This document shows positions 1 to 8,851 of a DNA stretch of 64,000 nt, piece after piece. The stretch is from Euzebya rosea (GTDB lineage: Bacteria > Actinomycetota > Nitriliruptoria > Euzebyales > Euzebyaceae), in contig NZ_PGDQ01000001.1 of the NCBI RefSeq assembly GCF_003073135.1, positions 310,001 to 374,000 of the forward strand, in the 5' to 3' direction. Positions within the stretch are counted from its first letter, which is position 1; every line of letters begins with the position of its first letter. The position numbers and the translations under genes are program-made. Under the pieces are notes generated by a model. It was not told where the DNA came from. It saw only the letters and a program-made list of their open reading frames with translations, and did not search any database.

Positions 1-1329
1 GCCGAGGCCGTAGAGCTCGGCGGACAGCGCGGGCACGCCCGCGATGGTCAGCGGGCCCTCAGCCAGCGCCAGCGAGATCGGCGCGCCGGCCATGGTGTGG
101 CTGCCGATCGCCGGGCCCAGGGTCCCGGTCGGGTCGATCTCCTGCGGCTGGTAGGTGGCCTCGAAGTCGATGTCGGCCTCGGTCAGGTGCAGGCACTCGC
201 TGGAGGCGGTGGTGTAGTGGAACGGCTCACCGTTGCCGAGGACTCGGGTGTCGCCGCCCGTGAAGGCCGCGCCGAAGAACTGCATGCGGGTGTCGGTTGA
301 CAGGCCGCCGCACTTGTCGCCGCTGCCGGAGTAGCCGACCGGATAGACGTTGGGCAGGGCGTGGCCGCCGTTGTGGCCGACCAGCATCGACCGCTCGCGG
401 GCGTCGTCGGTCAGCGTCTGGGTGAAGTTGTCCCACGCCTCGTTGAAGATGAACAGGTTGTCGCTGAAGCCCTGGGTGATGAGCATCGGGATGTCGAGCT
501 GGATCCGCTCGCCCGCCGCGTCGACGTAGCCAGCCGGCCCGTGGGTTGCGAACTCGGCCTTCAGGTCGTGCAGGCCGGGCACGGTGCCGTCGGCGTACTG
601 GCCGGTGGCCACGCCGTAGGCGAAGCCCTCGCTGATGTAGCGCTCGACCTTGCTGGCGCCGGTGGAGTACAGCAGGGTCAGCCACGCCGAGCGGGGCACG
701 TCGTTGGGGGCCAGCGCCGTGTTCAGGTCGTGCCAGGTGATGTCGGGAGCCATGGCGTCCAGGCGGGTCGCGCCGAACTGCTGCATCTCCGTGAGGGCCA
801 GCACGTACTGGTAGCCGCCGCCGTAGGACCCGCCCCAGGCACCCAGCACCGGGTCACCGCCGCGGTCCGCCCACGGGGAGTCCTGCTCCAGCGGTTCCTT
901 GGCGACCCAGTCCAGCGTCGCGATGTAGTCCACGACCGCGATCATGTCCATGCCCTCGAACTCGGGGTCCTCGACGTTGCGCAGGCCGCCCGAGGCACCG
1001 TGGCCGCGTTGGGTGATCGACACCACGCCGTAGCCGGCAGCCTGCTCGGCGGCGTAGGCGCCGGCGCTGCTGGTCTTGGAGCCACCCCAGCCGTGGGAGT
1101 GCAGCAGCACCGGGACCTGCTGTCCCTGCGCCAGGGCCGGCTTGTAGACCTGGATGTCGATGGTGATGCCGTCGGCGGCCAGCGAGGTCACCGAATGGGC
1201 GTAGCTCTCGGCCTCGAAGGGCTGCTCCGCGGCGGACGGGGTCGGCGCGAGCAGCGCCAGCACCGCCGCGACGGCGATCATGGCGACCGCCGCAGGACGG
1301 GCAGAACGGGACAGGGATGCAGCACGCAC
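1..1329 (-). CDS. Secreted CocE/NonD-type alpha/beta hydrolase (X-Pro dipeptidyl-peptidase-like), 3' end off window
   Basis: The reading frame is open from a GTG at 1329 to the first base of the window (443 codons seen), so the C-terminus is missing. A GAGGAG Shine-Dalgarno lies 8 nt before the GTG. Residues 1-34 form a signal peptide (Arg-rich start, hydrophobic AVAAVLALLA core, then PSAAE). The mature part begins with a jelly-roll-free alpha/beta hydrolase fold: HSHGWGGS oxyanion region, RGHGASGG, and the nucleophile elbow GGSYGGG. A later GHNGGHALPN probably supplies the catalytic His. This matches the S15/CocE/NonD hydrolase superfamily, which cleaves acyl-peptidyl or ester substrates. 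It is probably exported to the cell surface or medium. The substrate cannot be told from the sequence. It is the last gene of the leftward run behind clpS and the DUF2017 gene, 117 nt downstream, so it probably has its own promoter. Confidence 0.85.
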   Translation of the reverse strand, partial: MRAASLSRSARPAAVAMIAVAAVLALLAPTPSAAEQPFEAESYAHSVTSLAADGITIDIQVYKPALAQGQQVPVLLHSHGWGGSKTSSAGAYAAEQAAGYGVVSITQRGHGASGGLRNVEDPEFEGMDMIAVVDYIATLDWVAKEPLEQDSPWADRGGDPVLGAWGGSYGGGYQYVLALTEMQQFGATRLDAMAPDITWHDLNTALAPNDVPRSAWLTLLYSTGASKVERYISEGFAYGVATGQYADGTVPGLHDLKAEFATHGPAGYVDAAGERIQLDIPMLITQGFSDNLFIFNEAWDNFTQTLTDDARERSMLVGHNGGHALPNVYPVGYSGSGDKCGGLSTDTRMQFFGAAFTGGDTRVLGNGEPFHYTTASSECLHLTEADIDFEATYQPQEIDPTGTLGPAIGSHTMAGAPISLALAEGPLTIAGVPALSAELYGLG

Positions 1330-1446
1330 GGGATCGGCTCCTCGGCTCGGGCCCGCAGGAGGCGCAGGCGCTCGACCACCGACAGGAAGTGATGGTGTTC
1401 TGTTCTTTCGACGCGGACGGCCCGGGTTCCTCCCCGGACCGACGCG

Positions 1447-1962
1447 TCATTCCTCGTCCGGCAGGGCTCCGTCGAGCAGCATGACCAGCATGCCGAGCAG
1501 CTCGCCGAGGTAGGCCAGGATCAGCGCCGCCTCGTCGTCGGTCTCGATCAGCCGATCCCAGTCCTCCTCGGTGCGGATGCCGACGATCTGCGCCAGGACC
1601 AGCCGGCCGTCCTGCAGCACCGCCAGCCACGCGGCGGTCTGCTCCTCGGTGAGGTCGATGCGCCAGACGTCACGGCGCACCGTCCCGGCCCGCAACGACT
1701 CCTCGAAGGTGTCCAGCATCGTCCGCTTGGCCTCTGCGAGCAGGTCGATCGCCGTGTCGGCGTACTCCATCTGCTCCAGCGGGTCCTCGTAGGCCCGGGG
1801 GAACAGCCGGCCGACGACCTCGTCGTGCGGCGTGTCGGCGTCGACCCCGGCGATGACCTCGCGGATGGTCCGCACCATGTCGGCCAGGAGCGCGCGCTCG
1901 GCGGTCGGCAGGGTCACGCGGACCCCGCCGTCGGCATGGCGAACCAGTCGTGGGAAGCGCAC
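1447..1962 (-). CDS. DUF2017 family protein
   Basis: This 171-residue protein of unknown function starts at a GTG two bases after the clpS stop codon, giving a clpS-DUF2017 pair that is common in actinobacteria. It begins MRFPRLVRH, is predicted to be helical and very acidic, and ends in ALPDEE. Conserved-looking stretches are the RLFPRAYEDP segment and the ELLGMLVMLLDG C-terminal helix. I see no signal peptide, membrane helix or catalytic motif. The tight coupling to clpS suggests a role linked to Clp proteolysis, but this is only context. A much longer open frame exists upstream in this register; it is a GC shadow of the divergent lipoprotein and clpS, and the GTG at 1962 is the only sensible start. 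Confidence 0.85.
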   Translation of the reverse strand: MRFPRLVRHADGGVRVTLPTAERALLADMVRTIREVIAGVDADTPHDEVVGRLFPRAYEDPLEQMEYADTAIDLLAEAKRTMLDTFEESLRAGTVRRDVWRIDLTEEQTAAWLAVLQDGRLVLAQIVGIRTEEDWDRLIETDDEAALILAYLGELLGMLVMLLDGALPDEE

Positions 1963-1964
1963 GG

Positions 1965-2261
1965 TCAGTCCTGGGAGAGGGTGGCCTGCAGGCCGTGGGC
2001 ATGCAGTCGGTGGACGTCCATCTCGGCCTGTTCGCGCGGACCGCTGGACACGACGGCGCGGCCCTCCTCGTGGACCTGCATCATCAACCGCGTTGCCGTG
2101 GCCTTGTCGTAGCCGAACAGCTTGCGCAGCACGAAGACCACGTAGTCCATCAGGGTCACGGGGTCGTTCCACACGATGACGTTCCACAGCCGATCCCGTT
2201 CGTTGACGGTTTCGGTGCTGGAGACGCGTTCGCGTTCGGGGGCTTCGAGAGGTACAGGCAT
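1965..2261 (-). CDS. clpS: ATP-dependent Clp protease adaptor ClpS
   Basis: The product is 98 residues, normal for ClpS. The adaptor docks on the N-domain of ClpA/ClpC and delivers N-end-rule substrates, gripping the exposed bulky hydrophobic N-terminal residue. Visible family features are the [19 protein letters not shown] segment that forms the binding pocket (residues about 27-45), then [23 protein letters not shown], where [10 protein letters not shown] carries the conserved His. The N-terminal 20 residues are the usual disordered extension. The ATG at 2261 is chosen because upstream codons overlap the promoter region shared with the divergent lipoprotein gene. It is followed after two bases by the DUF2017 gene, so the two are co-transcribed. 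Confidence 0.95.
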   Translation of the reverse strand: MPVPLEAPERERVSSTETVNERDRLWNVIVWNDPVTLMDYVVFVLRKLFGYDKATATRLMMQVHEEGRAVVSSGPREQAEMDVHRLHAHGLQATLSQD

Positions 2262-2317
2262 GCGGTGCCGACAGGCTAACCCTCCTATGCTCACCGCGGC
2301 CGTCAATACCCACCGTA

Positions 2318-3316
2318 GTGAACGGAACCCCAGTGCCCACACGTGTCCTCGCCAGCCTCCTCGTCCTGCTGGTGCTGTTGGCGGCATGCGGAAGCGACGG
2401 CGACGACACGCCGTCGGACGTGGCCACGGTCGACGTCCCCACGATCGAGGAAGCCGACCCCACAGCCGAGGCGACCGTGCCCGAGGCGCCCGAACCTCCC
2501 GCACAGGACGCCCCCGTCGACCCGTTCCTCGCCGGGGTGTCGGAGGAGATCGGCGAGGCGCTGGGGTACTGCGCACAGGGCGCCCGTGACTGGTGTGCGT
2601 TCGTGGGCCCCCAGCTGACCAACGACCAGCTCATGGAGATCGAGGACCTCTGCGGCCTCGGCGACGACGAGGCGTGCTCGGCCGCGGCCAACCTGCTGGC
2701 GGTCGGGTGGGCCGCGCAGTTCGGCGACCCCGAGACCGACGAACCCGCTCCCGCGCCGACCACCGAGGCACCCGTCGAGGAACCGGTCGATGACGACTTC
2801 GGCACCGCCGAGCTGCTGTCGAGCGGCTTCGTCATCGGGTCCGACTACTACGCGTTCGGATCGACCTACGAGGAGATCGGCCCGGCGCTCGAGGCCGCGA
2901 TCGGCGCGCCGGTCGGCGACACCGGTCCCACCCCGATCGACGCGGGATGCCCCGCTGCGGGTACGGCCTACCGGATCGTGGACTACCCCGGTCTGTCGTT
3001 GACCATCCTCGACGAGTCGCCCTACGCCTCGGGATACGCCCACGTCGCCGCCTGGACGGCCTTCGCCGAGCTGCCCTCCACCATCACCCCCTACGCCGTG
3101 CTCGGGGATGCCCCCGGCCAGCCGATCGTCCCCGGGTCCAGCACCGTGTTCGACCTCGAGGTGCAGTTCGGCAGCGAGGTGGAGTTCTTCGACGACGAGT
3201 TCGGTCCCACCTACGCCCTGGAGGACTCCGGCGGCCGCTTCTTCGGATTCCTCGACGGGCTGGCCGACGACGACCTCGTGCAGTCCGTATTGGCCGGGCA
3301 GGGCTGTGGGGAGTAG
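2318..3316 (+). CDS. Acidic secreted lipoprotein, function unknown
   Basis: This is a 332-residue protein with an N-terminal lipoprotein signal: hydrophobic [15 protein letters not shown] with the lipobox Cys near residue 25, followed by [10 protein letters not shown]. The mature protein is very acidic. Its N-terminal part has Cys pairs ([21 protein letters not shown]), followed by an acidic/Pro linker (about residues 140-165). A C-terminal domain of about 160 residues then begins near [20 protein letters not shown] recognise no family; related architectures are usually annotated only as hypothetical. The GTG at 2318 was taken as start; a second GTG at 2333 is also possible and would leave a shorter n-region. 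It is divergent from clpS and its stop overlaps the following PIG-L deacetylase start, so the two are probably one transcript. Confidence 0.75.
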   Translation: MNGTPVPTRVLASLLVLLVLLAACGSDGDDTPSDVATVDVPTIEEADPTAEATVPEAPEPPAQDAPVDPFLAGVSEEIGEALGYCAQGARDWCAFVGPQLTNDQLMEIEDLCGLGDDEACSAAANLLAVGWAAQFGDPETDEPAPAPTTEAPVEEPVDDDFGTAELLSSGFVIGSDYYAFGSTYEEIGPALEAAIGAPVGDTGPTPIDAGCPAAGTAYRIVDYPGLSLTILDESPYASGYAHVAAWTAFAELPSTITPYAVLGDAPGQPIVPGSSTVFDLEVQFGSEVEFFDDEFGPTYALEDSGGRFFGFLDGLADDDLVQSVLAGQGCGE

Positions 3317-4043
3317 CACCCCGCGCCGCTGGGACCCCACGACGGGATTGGACGGCGTCGAGCGGGCGCTGGTCGTGATCGCCCACCCCGACGACGCGGA
3401 GTTCGGGGCGGCCGGGACCGTTGCCCTCTGGACCGAGGCCGGCGTCGACGTGCGCTACCTCGTCATGACCGACGGGGCCAGCGGCTCCCAGGACCCGGAG
3501 ATGACCCGCAAGCTGCTGGCCGCCAACCGTCACCTCGAGCAGACGGCGGCCTGCACGCTGCTGGGCGTGACGGACCTGGAGTGGGGCGGCTACCTGGACG
3601 GGTGGCTGGAGCCCTCACTGGAGGCGCGACGCATCGTGGCGGCGGCCATCCGACGGCACCGCCCGCAGATCGTGCTGACGCTCGACCCCGAGATGCGGAT
3701 CACACCCCGCGGCAGCATCAACCATCCCGACCACCGGGCCGTCGGCGACCTCGTCATGCACTGCATCAACCCCGCGGCGTCCACCAGGCTGTGGGACCCC
3801 ACGCTGCTGGAGGAGGGGCTGGAGCCGTGGGACATCAGCGAGCTGTGGCTGATGGGGTTCGGCGCCGGTCCCGACCGGGTCGACGTGACCGAGACGTTCG
3901 ACACCAAGATCGCGGCCCTGCGCTGCCACGTGTCCCAGGTCGGCGAGAGAGACCCGGAACCGTGGCTGCGCGACATGGCCGCCCGTGCCGGGGCCGAGGT
4001 GGCCGTGGGCCTCGCCGAGACCTTCAGGATCCTCCGGTGGTGA
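3306..4043 (+). CDS. PIG-L/LmbE family deacetylase
   Basis: The product (245 residues) belongs to the zinc-dependent PIG-L/LmbE fold, which removes N-acetyl groups from GlcNAc-type sugars. The AHPDDAEFGAAG motif (residues about 26-37) supplies the metal-binding His and Asp and the catalytic Asp. NHPDHRAVG (about residue 139) supplies the second metal His. MTDGASGSQD and the central DLEWGGYLDG are family-like. It is shorter than MshB or Mca and lacks their FLHAHPDDE form, so I do not assign a mycothiol role; a sugar or natural-product deacetylase is the safe call. The GTG at 3306 overlaps the stop of the upstream lipoprotein, indicating translational coupling. Confidence 0.88.
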   Translation: MGSSTPRRWDPTTGLDGVERALVVIAHPDDAEFGAAGTVALWTEAGVDVRYLVMTDGASGSQDPEMTRKLLAANRHLEQTAACTLLGVTDLEWGGYLDGWLEPSLEARRIVAAAIRRHRPQIVLTLDPEMRITPRGSINHPDHRAVGDLVMHCINPAASTRLWDPTLLEEGLEPWDISELWLMGFGAGPDRVDVTETFDTKIAALRCHVSQVGERDPEPWLRDMAARAGAEVAVGLAETFRILRW

Positions 4044-4050
4044 GCGCCCC

Positions 4051-4458
4051 GTGCTGAACGGCCCGGTCTTTCGTCCCGTCATCAGCGTCGTCCGACCGGC
4101 CCCCGACGGCCGCAGCATCGAGGTGACCCTCGACCTCGACGGCTGGATCGCCGACGCGGTCGCCGAGGTCGACGACGACGATGGCTTGTTGGTCGCGGCC
4201 TGTCGGGCGACCTGCGTCGCGGTCGCGCAGTTCCTCCCCGGTTCGGTCCACGTCGAGATCGCGTTCGTGCAGCACCTGCAGGAGCAGGGCGACGGTCCCG
4301 AGGTCGTGCTGGTCGGGGTCGAGCTGATCGATGCCGGCCCGGACGGCCCGGAGGAGCTGCTCGGGGTCTGCCGCGTGCGCCACGACCTCCAGGTGGCGGC
4401 GGTCCGGGCGACGCTGGACGCCCTCGGTCGCCGGCTGAGTCCCTACGTCCCGGACTGA
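4051..4458 (+). CDS. Hypothetical protein (135 aa)
   Basis: This small protein follows the PIG-L gene after 7 nt. It starts at a GTG (4051), reading MLNGPVFRPVISVVRPAPDG. It is acidic, with alternating strand/helix character and the short acidic run EVDDDDG. I see no signal peptide, membrane segment or catalytic signature, and recognise no family. Coding evidence is the tight spacing, an open frame that runs the whole interval between the PIG-L stop and the convergent ligD, and protein-like composition. It converges on ligD with a 44-nt gap in which I see no strong terminator. Confidence 0.6.
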   Translation: MLNGPVFRPVISVVRPAPDGRSIEVTLDLDGWIADAVAEVDDDDGLLVAACRATCVAVAQFLPGSVHVEIAFVQHLQEQGDGPEVVLVGVELIDAGPDGPEELLGVCRVRHDLQVAAVRATLDALGRRLSPYVPD

Positions 4459-4502
4459 CGGGGACTCGGGCGCGCTGGCTGGGCATGCCGTCGCTGTCGT
4501 GG

Positions 4503-7118
4503 TCAGCGGATGGCGGCCCGGGTGACGGCGGCCGGGTCGGCGTCGTCGACCAGCCGACGGTAGGACGGTGCGCGCAGGCGTCCTTCGCCGGTGACCTCGG
4601 CGTACTCGACCTCCGCCACGTGGACGGGATCGGTCCAGCGGGTCTCGGCATCGCCGCCGTCGTCGACGAGCGGGCTGTCGGCCCGTGACCGCTGGTCGAG
4701 CAGGTCCTCGAGACGGGCCCGTTCGGCCCCGTCGAACCCGGTCCCGACCCGCCCCATGTAGCGCAGGCCGTCGTCGTCGTGGGCAGCGACGACCAGGCTG
4801 CCCAGGTCGCCGGCACCGGTGGAGGAGGGCACCCAGCCGACGACCACCACCTCGGCGGTGCGGCGGACCTTGACCTTCAGCCAGTCCGGTGATCGACGAC
4901 CGGGCAGGTAGCGCGACGACCGCCGCTTGGCGACGACCCCCTCCAGCCCCTGGGCCTCAGCGGCGGCGTACAGCGCCGTCCCCCGGCCGGGGATCACGTC
5001 GCTGCGCACGATCGTCCGGCTGGGGACCAGGACCTCGTCGAGCAAGTCGAGGCGATCCTCCAGCGGCATCGCGACCAGCGACTGCCCGTCGAGGGCCAGC
5101 AGGTCGAACACCATGTAGTGCACCGGCGTGGCCCGACGGGCCCGGTCGACCCGGTCCCGGCCGCGCAGGTGCATGCGCTGCTGCAGCAGGCCGAAGGACG
5201 GCCGACCGTCCGGCCCGAGGGCCACGACCTCGCCGTCGAGGACCGCGTTGAACGCCAGCACCCGCTCCCACAACCCAGCCAGCTCCGGGTAGGCGGGGGA
5301 GATGTCGTTGCCGTTGCGGCTGACCAGCCGGGTCACCCCATCGTTGCTGTCCTTCGTACCGGCCCCGGGCCGCTGCACGGTCGCGATGGCCCGGACGCCG
5401 TCCCACTTGACCTCGAACACCCAGTCGTCGTCGTCGAAGGGGGCGCCCCCGCCGGTGGCCAGGCAGGGGGCGATGACGGGTGGTGGATCGGGCAGCTCGA
5501 TCAGGTCGGACTTCGCGCGGGTGACCAGCCACTCCCGCTTGCCCTTCTCGCCCCGTCCCACGCGGAAGAGGTGCCACTCGCCGTGGTGGCGGTGGCCGGT
5601 CAGCCGGAACGTGACCTTGCCGTCCTCCCACTCCACGGTCTCGTAGGTGCCGGTGTCCCAGATCCGCATCGGTCCGCCGCCGTACTCGCCCTCGGGGATG
5701 TCGCCGTGGAAGGTCAGGTACTCCAGCGGGTGGTCCTCGGTCTGCATCGCGAGGTGGGGGAGCTCGGGGACCAGCGGCAGGCCCTTCGGCAGCGCCCAGC
5801 TGCGCAGCGTGCCGCCCCGTTCCAGCCGCAGGTCGTGGTGCAGGCGGGTGGCCAGGTGGTGCTGGATGACGAACCGCGAGTCGTCGCCCGGCCGGGGCTC
5901 CTCACCGGCGGGTTCGTTCGTGACGGCGAAGTCGCGCATGGAGGTGTACGTCGCCAGCTCGCCCGGGTCGGGATGATCGGCCGCGGGCGGCTCGACGGCG
6001 GGTCGGTCGGCGTCGACCGGGCCGGGTGGGTGCGGGCGCGATCGGGGCCTCGACCCGCCATGGGTGGGTTCCGCCCCGATCGTGCCGTTGTCAACGGGGT
6101 CGGTTGCGCGGATGGAGTGGGAGGGACCGCGGCGCTGCCTGTCGACGTCGATGCCGACGGCCTCCATGGCCGACCACAACGTCTGCCCGCCGGCGAGGAC
6201 CGCGGTGAACTCGTCGCCGACCTCGTGCAGGCGCGGCCAGACGTTGGCCATGGTGAAGTCCTGCGGGGCGACGTCGGTCGCGAGCTCCTCCCAGCGCAGC
6301 GGCATGGACACCGGTGCGCCGCGGTGGGGACGCACGGAGTAGGCCGCGGCGATGTTGCGCCCCTCGGTGTTCATGCCGGCGTCGAGGAAGACCTTCCCCG
6401 TCCGGTCGCTGATCTGCCACTCCATCGTCGTCCGATCGGGGTCGGCCCGGTTGACCAGCCGGCACAGGCGGGTGATCAGCTCCCGGACCTCCGCGAAGGT
6501 GTGGACCCGGTCGATCGGGACGTAGACGTGGATGCCGGTCGCCCCCGACGTCCGCGGATAGCCGGTCAGGCCGAGCTGGTCCAGCACGACACGGATCAGC
6601 TGTGCGACCTCCTTGACGACGTCGAAGCCGACCTCCATCGGATCGAGGTCGAAGAAGGCGTAGTCGGGGTAGCCGAGCATGTCGACGCGGGAGTGCCACG
6701 GGTGCATCTCGATGCAGCCGAGGTTGGCGACGTACACGAGGCTGACGGTGTCCTGGGCCATCAGGTACTCGATGACCTTGCCGGCGCCGCCCTGCCCGTC
6801 ACCGTCGCTGACGACGGGTGCCCGCGGCATCCAGTCCGGGACGTGGTCGGGCGCGTTCTTGGCGTAGAAGAAGTCGCCGTCGGCGCCGTCTGGCATCCGC
6901 TTGAGCGTCAGCGCCCGGTCGGCGAGGAACGGCAGGATCCATGGAGCGGCGTTGAAGTAGTACGCCAGCAGGTCGCCCTTGGTGTAGCCCTCCGGGCCCC
7001 AGTACGGCTTGGTGAGGTTGGTGACCTTCTGGCTGACGCCGTCGACGTCCAGCCGCCACGACGTCTTCCCGGTCTGGGTGACCGGCAGGGGCTGGGGGAA
7101 GTCGATGGTGGTGACCAC
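4503..7118 (-). CDS. ligD: Multidomain non-homologous end-joining DNA ligase LigD (Pol-PE-Lig)
   Basis: At 871 residues this is a full three-domain LigD in the mycobacterial order. Residues about 1-330 are the archaeo-eukaryotic primase-type polymerase: KPYWGPEGYTKGDLLAYY, the catalytic FFDLDP acidic pair, and TSGATGIHVYVPI. A Pro-rich linker leads to the 3'-phosphoesterase domain (about 390-540) with the HHLATRLHHDLRLE metal/phosphate-binding motif near residue 421. The ATP-dependent ligase domain (about 550-871) has nucleophile Lys in FEVKWDGVRA near residue 569, then LDGEVVAL, the EGVVAK motif and WLKVK. The enzyme repairs blunt or processed double-strand breaks together with Ku, encoded divergently about 0.8 kb away. 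The start is a GTG at 7118; nothing upstream gives an alternative. Confidence 0.97.
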   Translation of the reverse strand: MVTTIDFPQPLPVTQTGKTSWRLDVDGVSQKVTNLTKPYWGPEGYTKGDLLAYYFNAAPWILPFLADRALTLKRMPDGADGDFFYAKNAPDHVPDWMPRAPVVSDGDGQGGAGKVIEYLMAQDTVSLVYVANLGCIEMHPWHSRVDMLGYPDYAFFDLDPMEVGFDVVKEVAQLIRVVLDQLGLTGYPRTSGATGIHVYVPIDRVHTFAEVRELITRLCRLVNRADPDRTTMEWQISDRTGKVFLDAGMNTEGRNIAAAYSVRPHRGAPVSMPLRWEELATDVAPQDFTMANVWPRLHEVGDEFTAVLAGGQTLWSAMEAVGIDVDRQRRGPSHSIRATDPVDNGTIGAEPTHGGSRPRSRPHPPGPVDADRPAVEPPAADHPDPGELATYTSMRDFAVTNEPAGEEPRPGDDSRFVIQHHLATRLHHDLRLERGGTLRSWALPKGLPLVPELPHLAMQTEDHPLEYLTFHGDIPEGEYGGGPMRIWDTGTYETVEWEDGKVTFRLTGHRHHGEWHLFRVGRGEKGKREWLVTRAKSDLIELPDPPPVIAPCLATGGGAPFDDDDWVFEVKWDGVRAIATVQRPGAGTKDSNDGVTRLVSRNGNDISPAYPELAGLWERVLAFNAVLDGEVVALGPDGRPSFGLLQQRMHLRGRDRVDRARRATPVHYMVFDLLALDGQSLVAMPLEDRLDLLDEVLVPSRTIVRSDVIPGRGTALYAAAEAQGLEGVVAKRRSSRYLPGRRSPDWLKVKVRRTAEVVVVGWVPSSTGAGDLGSLVVAAHDDDGLRYMGRVGTGFDGAERARLEDLLDQRSRADSPLVDDGGDAETRWTDPVHVAEVEYAEVTGEGRLRAPSYRRLVDDADPAAVTRAAIR

Positions 7119-7160
7119 CCGGCCATCATCGCAACAACGGTCCGCTGGGTCCGGACACGA

Positions 7161-7191
7161 CGACGGCCCGACCGAGGTGGTCGGGCCGTCG
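7161..7191 (-). terminator. Strong hairpin downstream of the small secreted protein gene
   Basis: A perfect 13-bp stem (7161-7173 pairing with 7179-7191) closes a 5-nt GAGGT loop, 29 nt beyond the stop codon of the leftward gene that ends at 7221. It lies between that gene and the ligD start, so it would insulate ligD. There is no long T run, as is usual in GC-rich actinobacteria, so intrinsic termination is inferred from stem strength and position. Confidence 0.6.
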
Positions 7192-7220
7192 CCGGACTGC
7201 TCCTGTCTGTCTACCGCTGG

Positions 7221-7766
7221 CTAGCTGACGTAGATGTCCATGTCGTAGGTGCTGCCGGGGGAGGCGAACACGACGACCTCGGCGACCACGTACTTCACCG
7301 GGCTGGTGGCGGTGGCCGTGACGCTGCTGTCGACGCGCTCGGCCTCACCGGGGTTGTTGCCCGAGCGGCCCAGCTCGGAGAGGATGTTGCCGTTCTCGTC
7401 GGCGGCGTAGAGGATCAGGTCGAAGTCGGCGACCGGCACGGAGTACTCACCGATCGTCACGCCCACGCCGACGGAGTCCCTCGCGTTCGGGTCGGCGGCG
7501 ATCTCGGCGTCGGTCAGGCCGCGGATGGCGAGGAAGGTCCGCTCGCACTGGGCCTCGGGGGTGCCCTCGCAGGCGTACTCGGTGGCGGTGCCGTCGAGGA
7601 AGAACGCGACGTTGGTGCCGACCTGCGGGTCGCTCGTGAAGGAGGCCGAGTTGTTGGCGCCGTCGTCCAGGTCGTAGGTGTGGGCGGGTTCGGGTGCCGC
7701 GCCCGCGGGGAGGGCGAGGGCGCCGATGGCGAGGATGGCCATCAGCAGGGCCGGGAAGCGCTTCAT
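7221..7766 (-). CDS. Small secreted protein with beta-rich C-terminus
   Basis: This 181-residue exported protein starts at ATG 7766 (MKRFPALLMAILAIGALALP), with an AAGGAG ribosome site about 8 nt upstream. The signal peptide probably ends after AGAA near residue 24. The mature protein carries a Cys pair (YACEGTPEAQC) and a beta-sandwich-like second half (VGVTIGEYSVPVADFDLIL, YVVAEVVVFASPGSTYDMDIYVS). The second half resembles the strand pattern of bacterial pre-peptidase C-terminal/CUB-like secreted domains, but I cannot assign a family with confidence. It sits alone between ligD and ku, with a strong terminator behind it and its own upstream region shared with ku. There is no sequence reason to tie it to end-joining. 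Confidence 0.75.
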   Translation of the reverse strand: MKRFPALLMAILAIGALALPAGAAPEPAHTYDLDDGANNSASFTSDPQVGTNVAFFLDGTATEYACEGTPEAQCERTFLAIRGLTDAEIAADPNARDSVGVGVTIGEYSVPVADFDLILYAADENGNILSELGRSGNNPGEAERVDSSVTATATSPVKYVVAEVVVFASPGSTYDMDIYVS

Positions 7767-7957
7767 GTCGTGATGCTCCTTGCAGAAGGTGTCGTGACGA
7801 GAGATGCACACATCCCCCGGGTGGCCCTCCGTTCGACACCTACCCCGTCGACTCCTGCACGCGGGCCGAATTGTCTTCGGTGGCGCCTCAGCGAACCGGC
7901 CGAGACCGTTGTGGGCAGAGCATGGCGCGGCCCTCGATCAGCCGCGATAGTGGACCC

Positions 7958-8848
7958 ATGCCGAGAACCCTGTGGAAAGGCACGTTGTCCTTCGGCCTGG
8001 TCACCATCCCGGTCGGGCTGTACACCGCGACGGAGAACAAGTCCCCGTCGTTCAACCAGCTGCGCCGGGGTGACAACTCGCGGATCGGCTACAAGCGGGT
8101 GGCCAAGGCCGACGACACCGAGGTCGGCTACGACGACATCGTCAAGGGCTTCGAGTACGAGAAGGACCGCTTCGTGGTCTTCGAACCCGACGAGATCGCC
8201 TCGCTCCGCCCCAAGTCCAGCCGGGTCATCGACATCGAGTCGTTCGTCCCGCTGGAGGAGATCGACCCGATCTACTTCGACAAGCCCTACTACCTCGGCC
8301 CCGAGGAGACCGGCGCGAAGGCCTACGCCCTGCTGTCCTCGGCCATGAAGGAGTCGGGGAAGGTGGCCCTGTGCCGCGTCACGATGCGCGACAAGGAGCA
8401 CATGGCCGTGCTGCGCTTGGTCGAACGGCCCGGCACCGGCACCGAGGGCGAGGAGGCCGGCGACGACGAGCCGGTCCTCGTGCTCAACACCATGCACTGG
8501 CCCGACGAGATCCGGGAGTTCTCGCTGTCCGACGTCGGGATCGACGAGATCCCCGAACCGCGCCAGGCCGAGGTCGACATGGCGCTGACGCTGATCGAGA
8601 ACTACTCCGGCAGCTTCTCGCCCGAGGAGTACGTCGACACCTACCGCTCCCGCGTGATGGAGGCCGTCAAGGCCAAGGTCGAGGGCGAGGAGATCGCCGT
8701 CGTGGAGGAGGACGAACCCGCCTCCGTGCTGGACCTCATGGCCGCCCTCAAGGCGTCGGTGGAGTCCTCCAAGGGCGGCAGGTCCAGCGGCAAGGGCAGC
8801 GGCAAGGACGAGGACGCCGACGCCGACGCCGAACAGCAGGCGTCCTGA
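7958..8848 (+). CDS. ku: Non-homologous end joining protein Ku
   Basis: The 296-residue product is a bacterial Ku, which forms a homodimeric ring on double-strand DNA ends and recruits LigD. The start MPRTLWKGTLSFGLVTIPV and the YFDKPYYLGPEE segment are diagnostic, and the core runs through VLRLVERP and LNTMHWPDEIRE to about residue 255. Beyond the Ku core there is a 40-residue tail, first acidic (VVEEDEPASVLDLMAALKASVE), then Ser/Gly/Lys-rich, ending DADADAEQQAS. Such C-terminal extensions vary among bacterial Ku proteins and can modulate LigD recruitment or DNA threading. It is the first gene of a tight operon with fxsA, rsgA and a nuclease-like gene, and is divergent from the small secreted protein and ligD. 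Confidence 0.96.
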   Translation: MPRTLWKGTLSFGLVTIPVGLYTATENKSPSFNQLRRGDNSRIGYKRVAKADDTEVGYDDIVKGFEYEKDRFVVFEPDEIASLRPKSSRVIDIESFVPLEEIDPIYFDKPYYLGPEETGAKAYALLSSAMKESGKVALCRVTMRDKEHMAVLRLVERPGTGTEGEEAGDDEPVLVLNTMHWPDEIREFSLSDVGIDEIPEPRQAEVDMALTLIENYSGSFSPEEYVDTYRSRVMEAVKAKVEGEEIAVVEEDEPASVLDLMAALKASVESSKGGRSSGKGSGKDEDADADAEQQAS

Positions 8849-8851
8849 CCC

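Noticed and set aside
1409-1448. Terminator for the clpS unit
   Set aside because: The GACGCG/CGCGTC ends pair but the interior stem is interrupted and the hairpin overlaps the stop codon; too weak to list.
3306-4043. Assignment of the PIG-L gene as MshB
   Set aside because: The motif is AHPDDAEFG rather than the HAHPDDE form of MshB/Mca and the protein is short; a clear Mca is elsewhere in the window.
5118-8348. A continuous rightward open frame of over 1,000 codons opposite ligD and into ku
   Set aside because: Its product is low-complexity Arg/Gly/Val/Asp-rich sequence with no domain, and it lies opposite a complete LigD. It is a GC-driven shadow frame.
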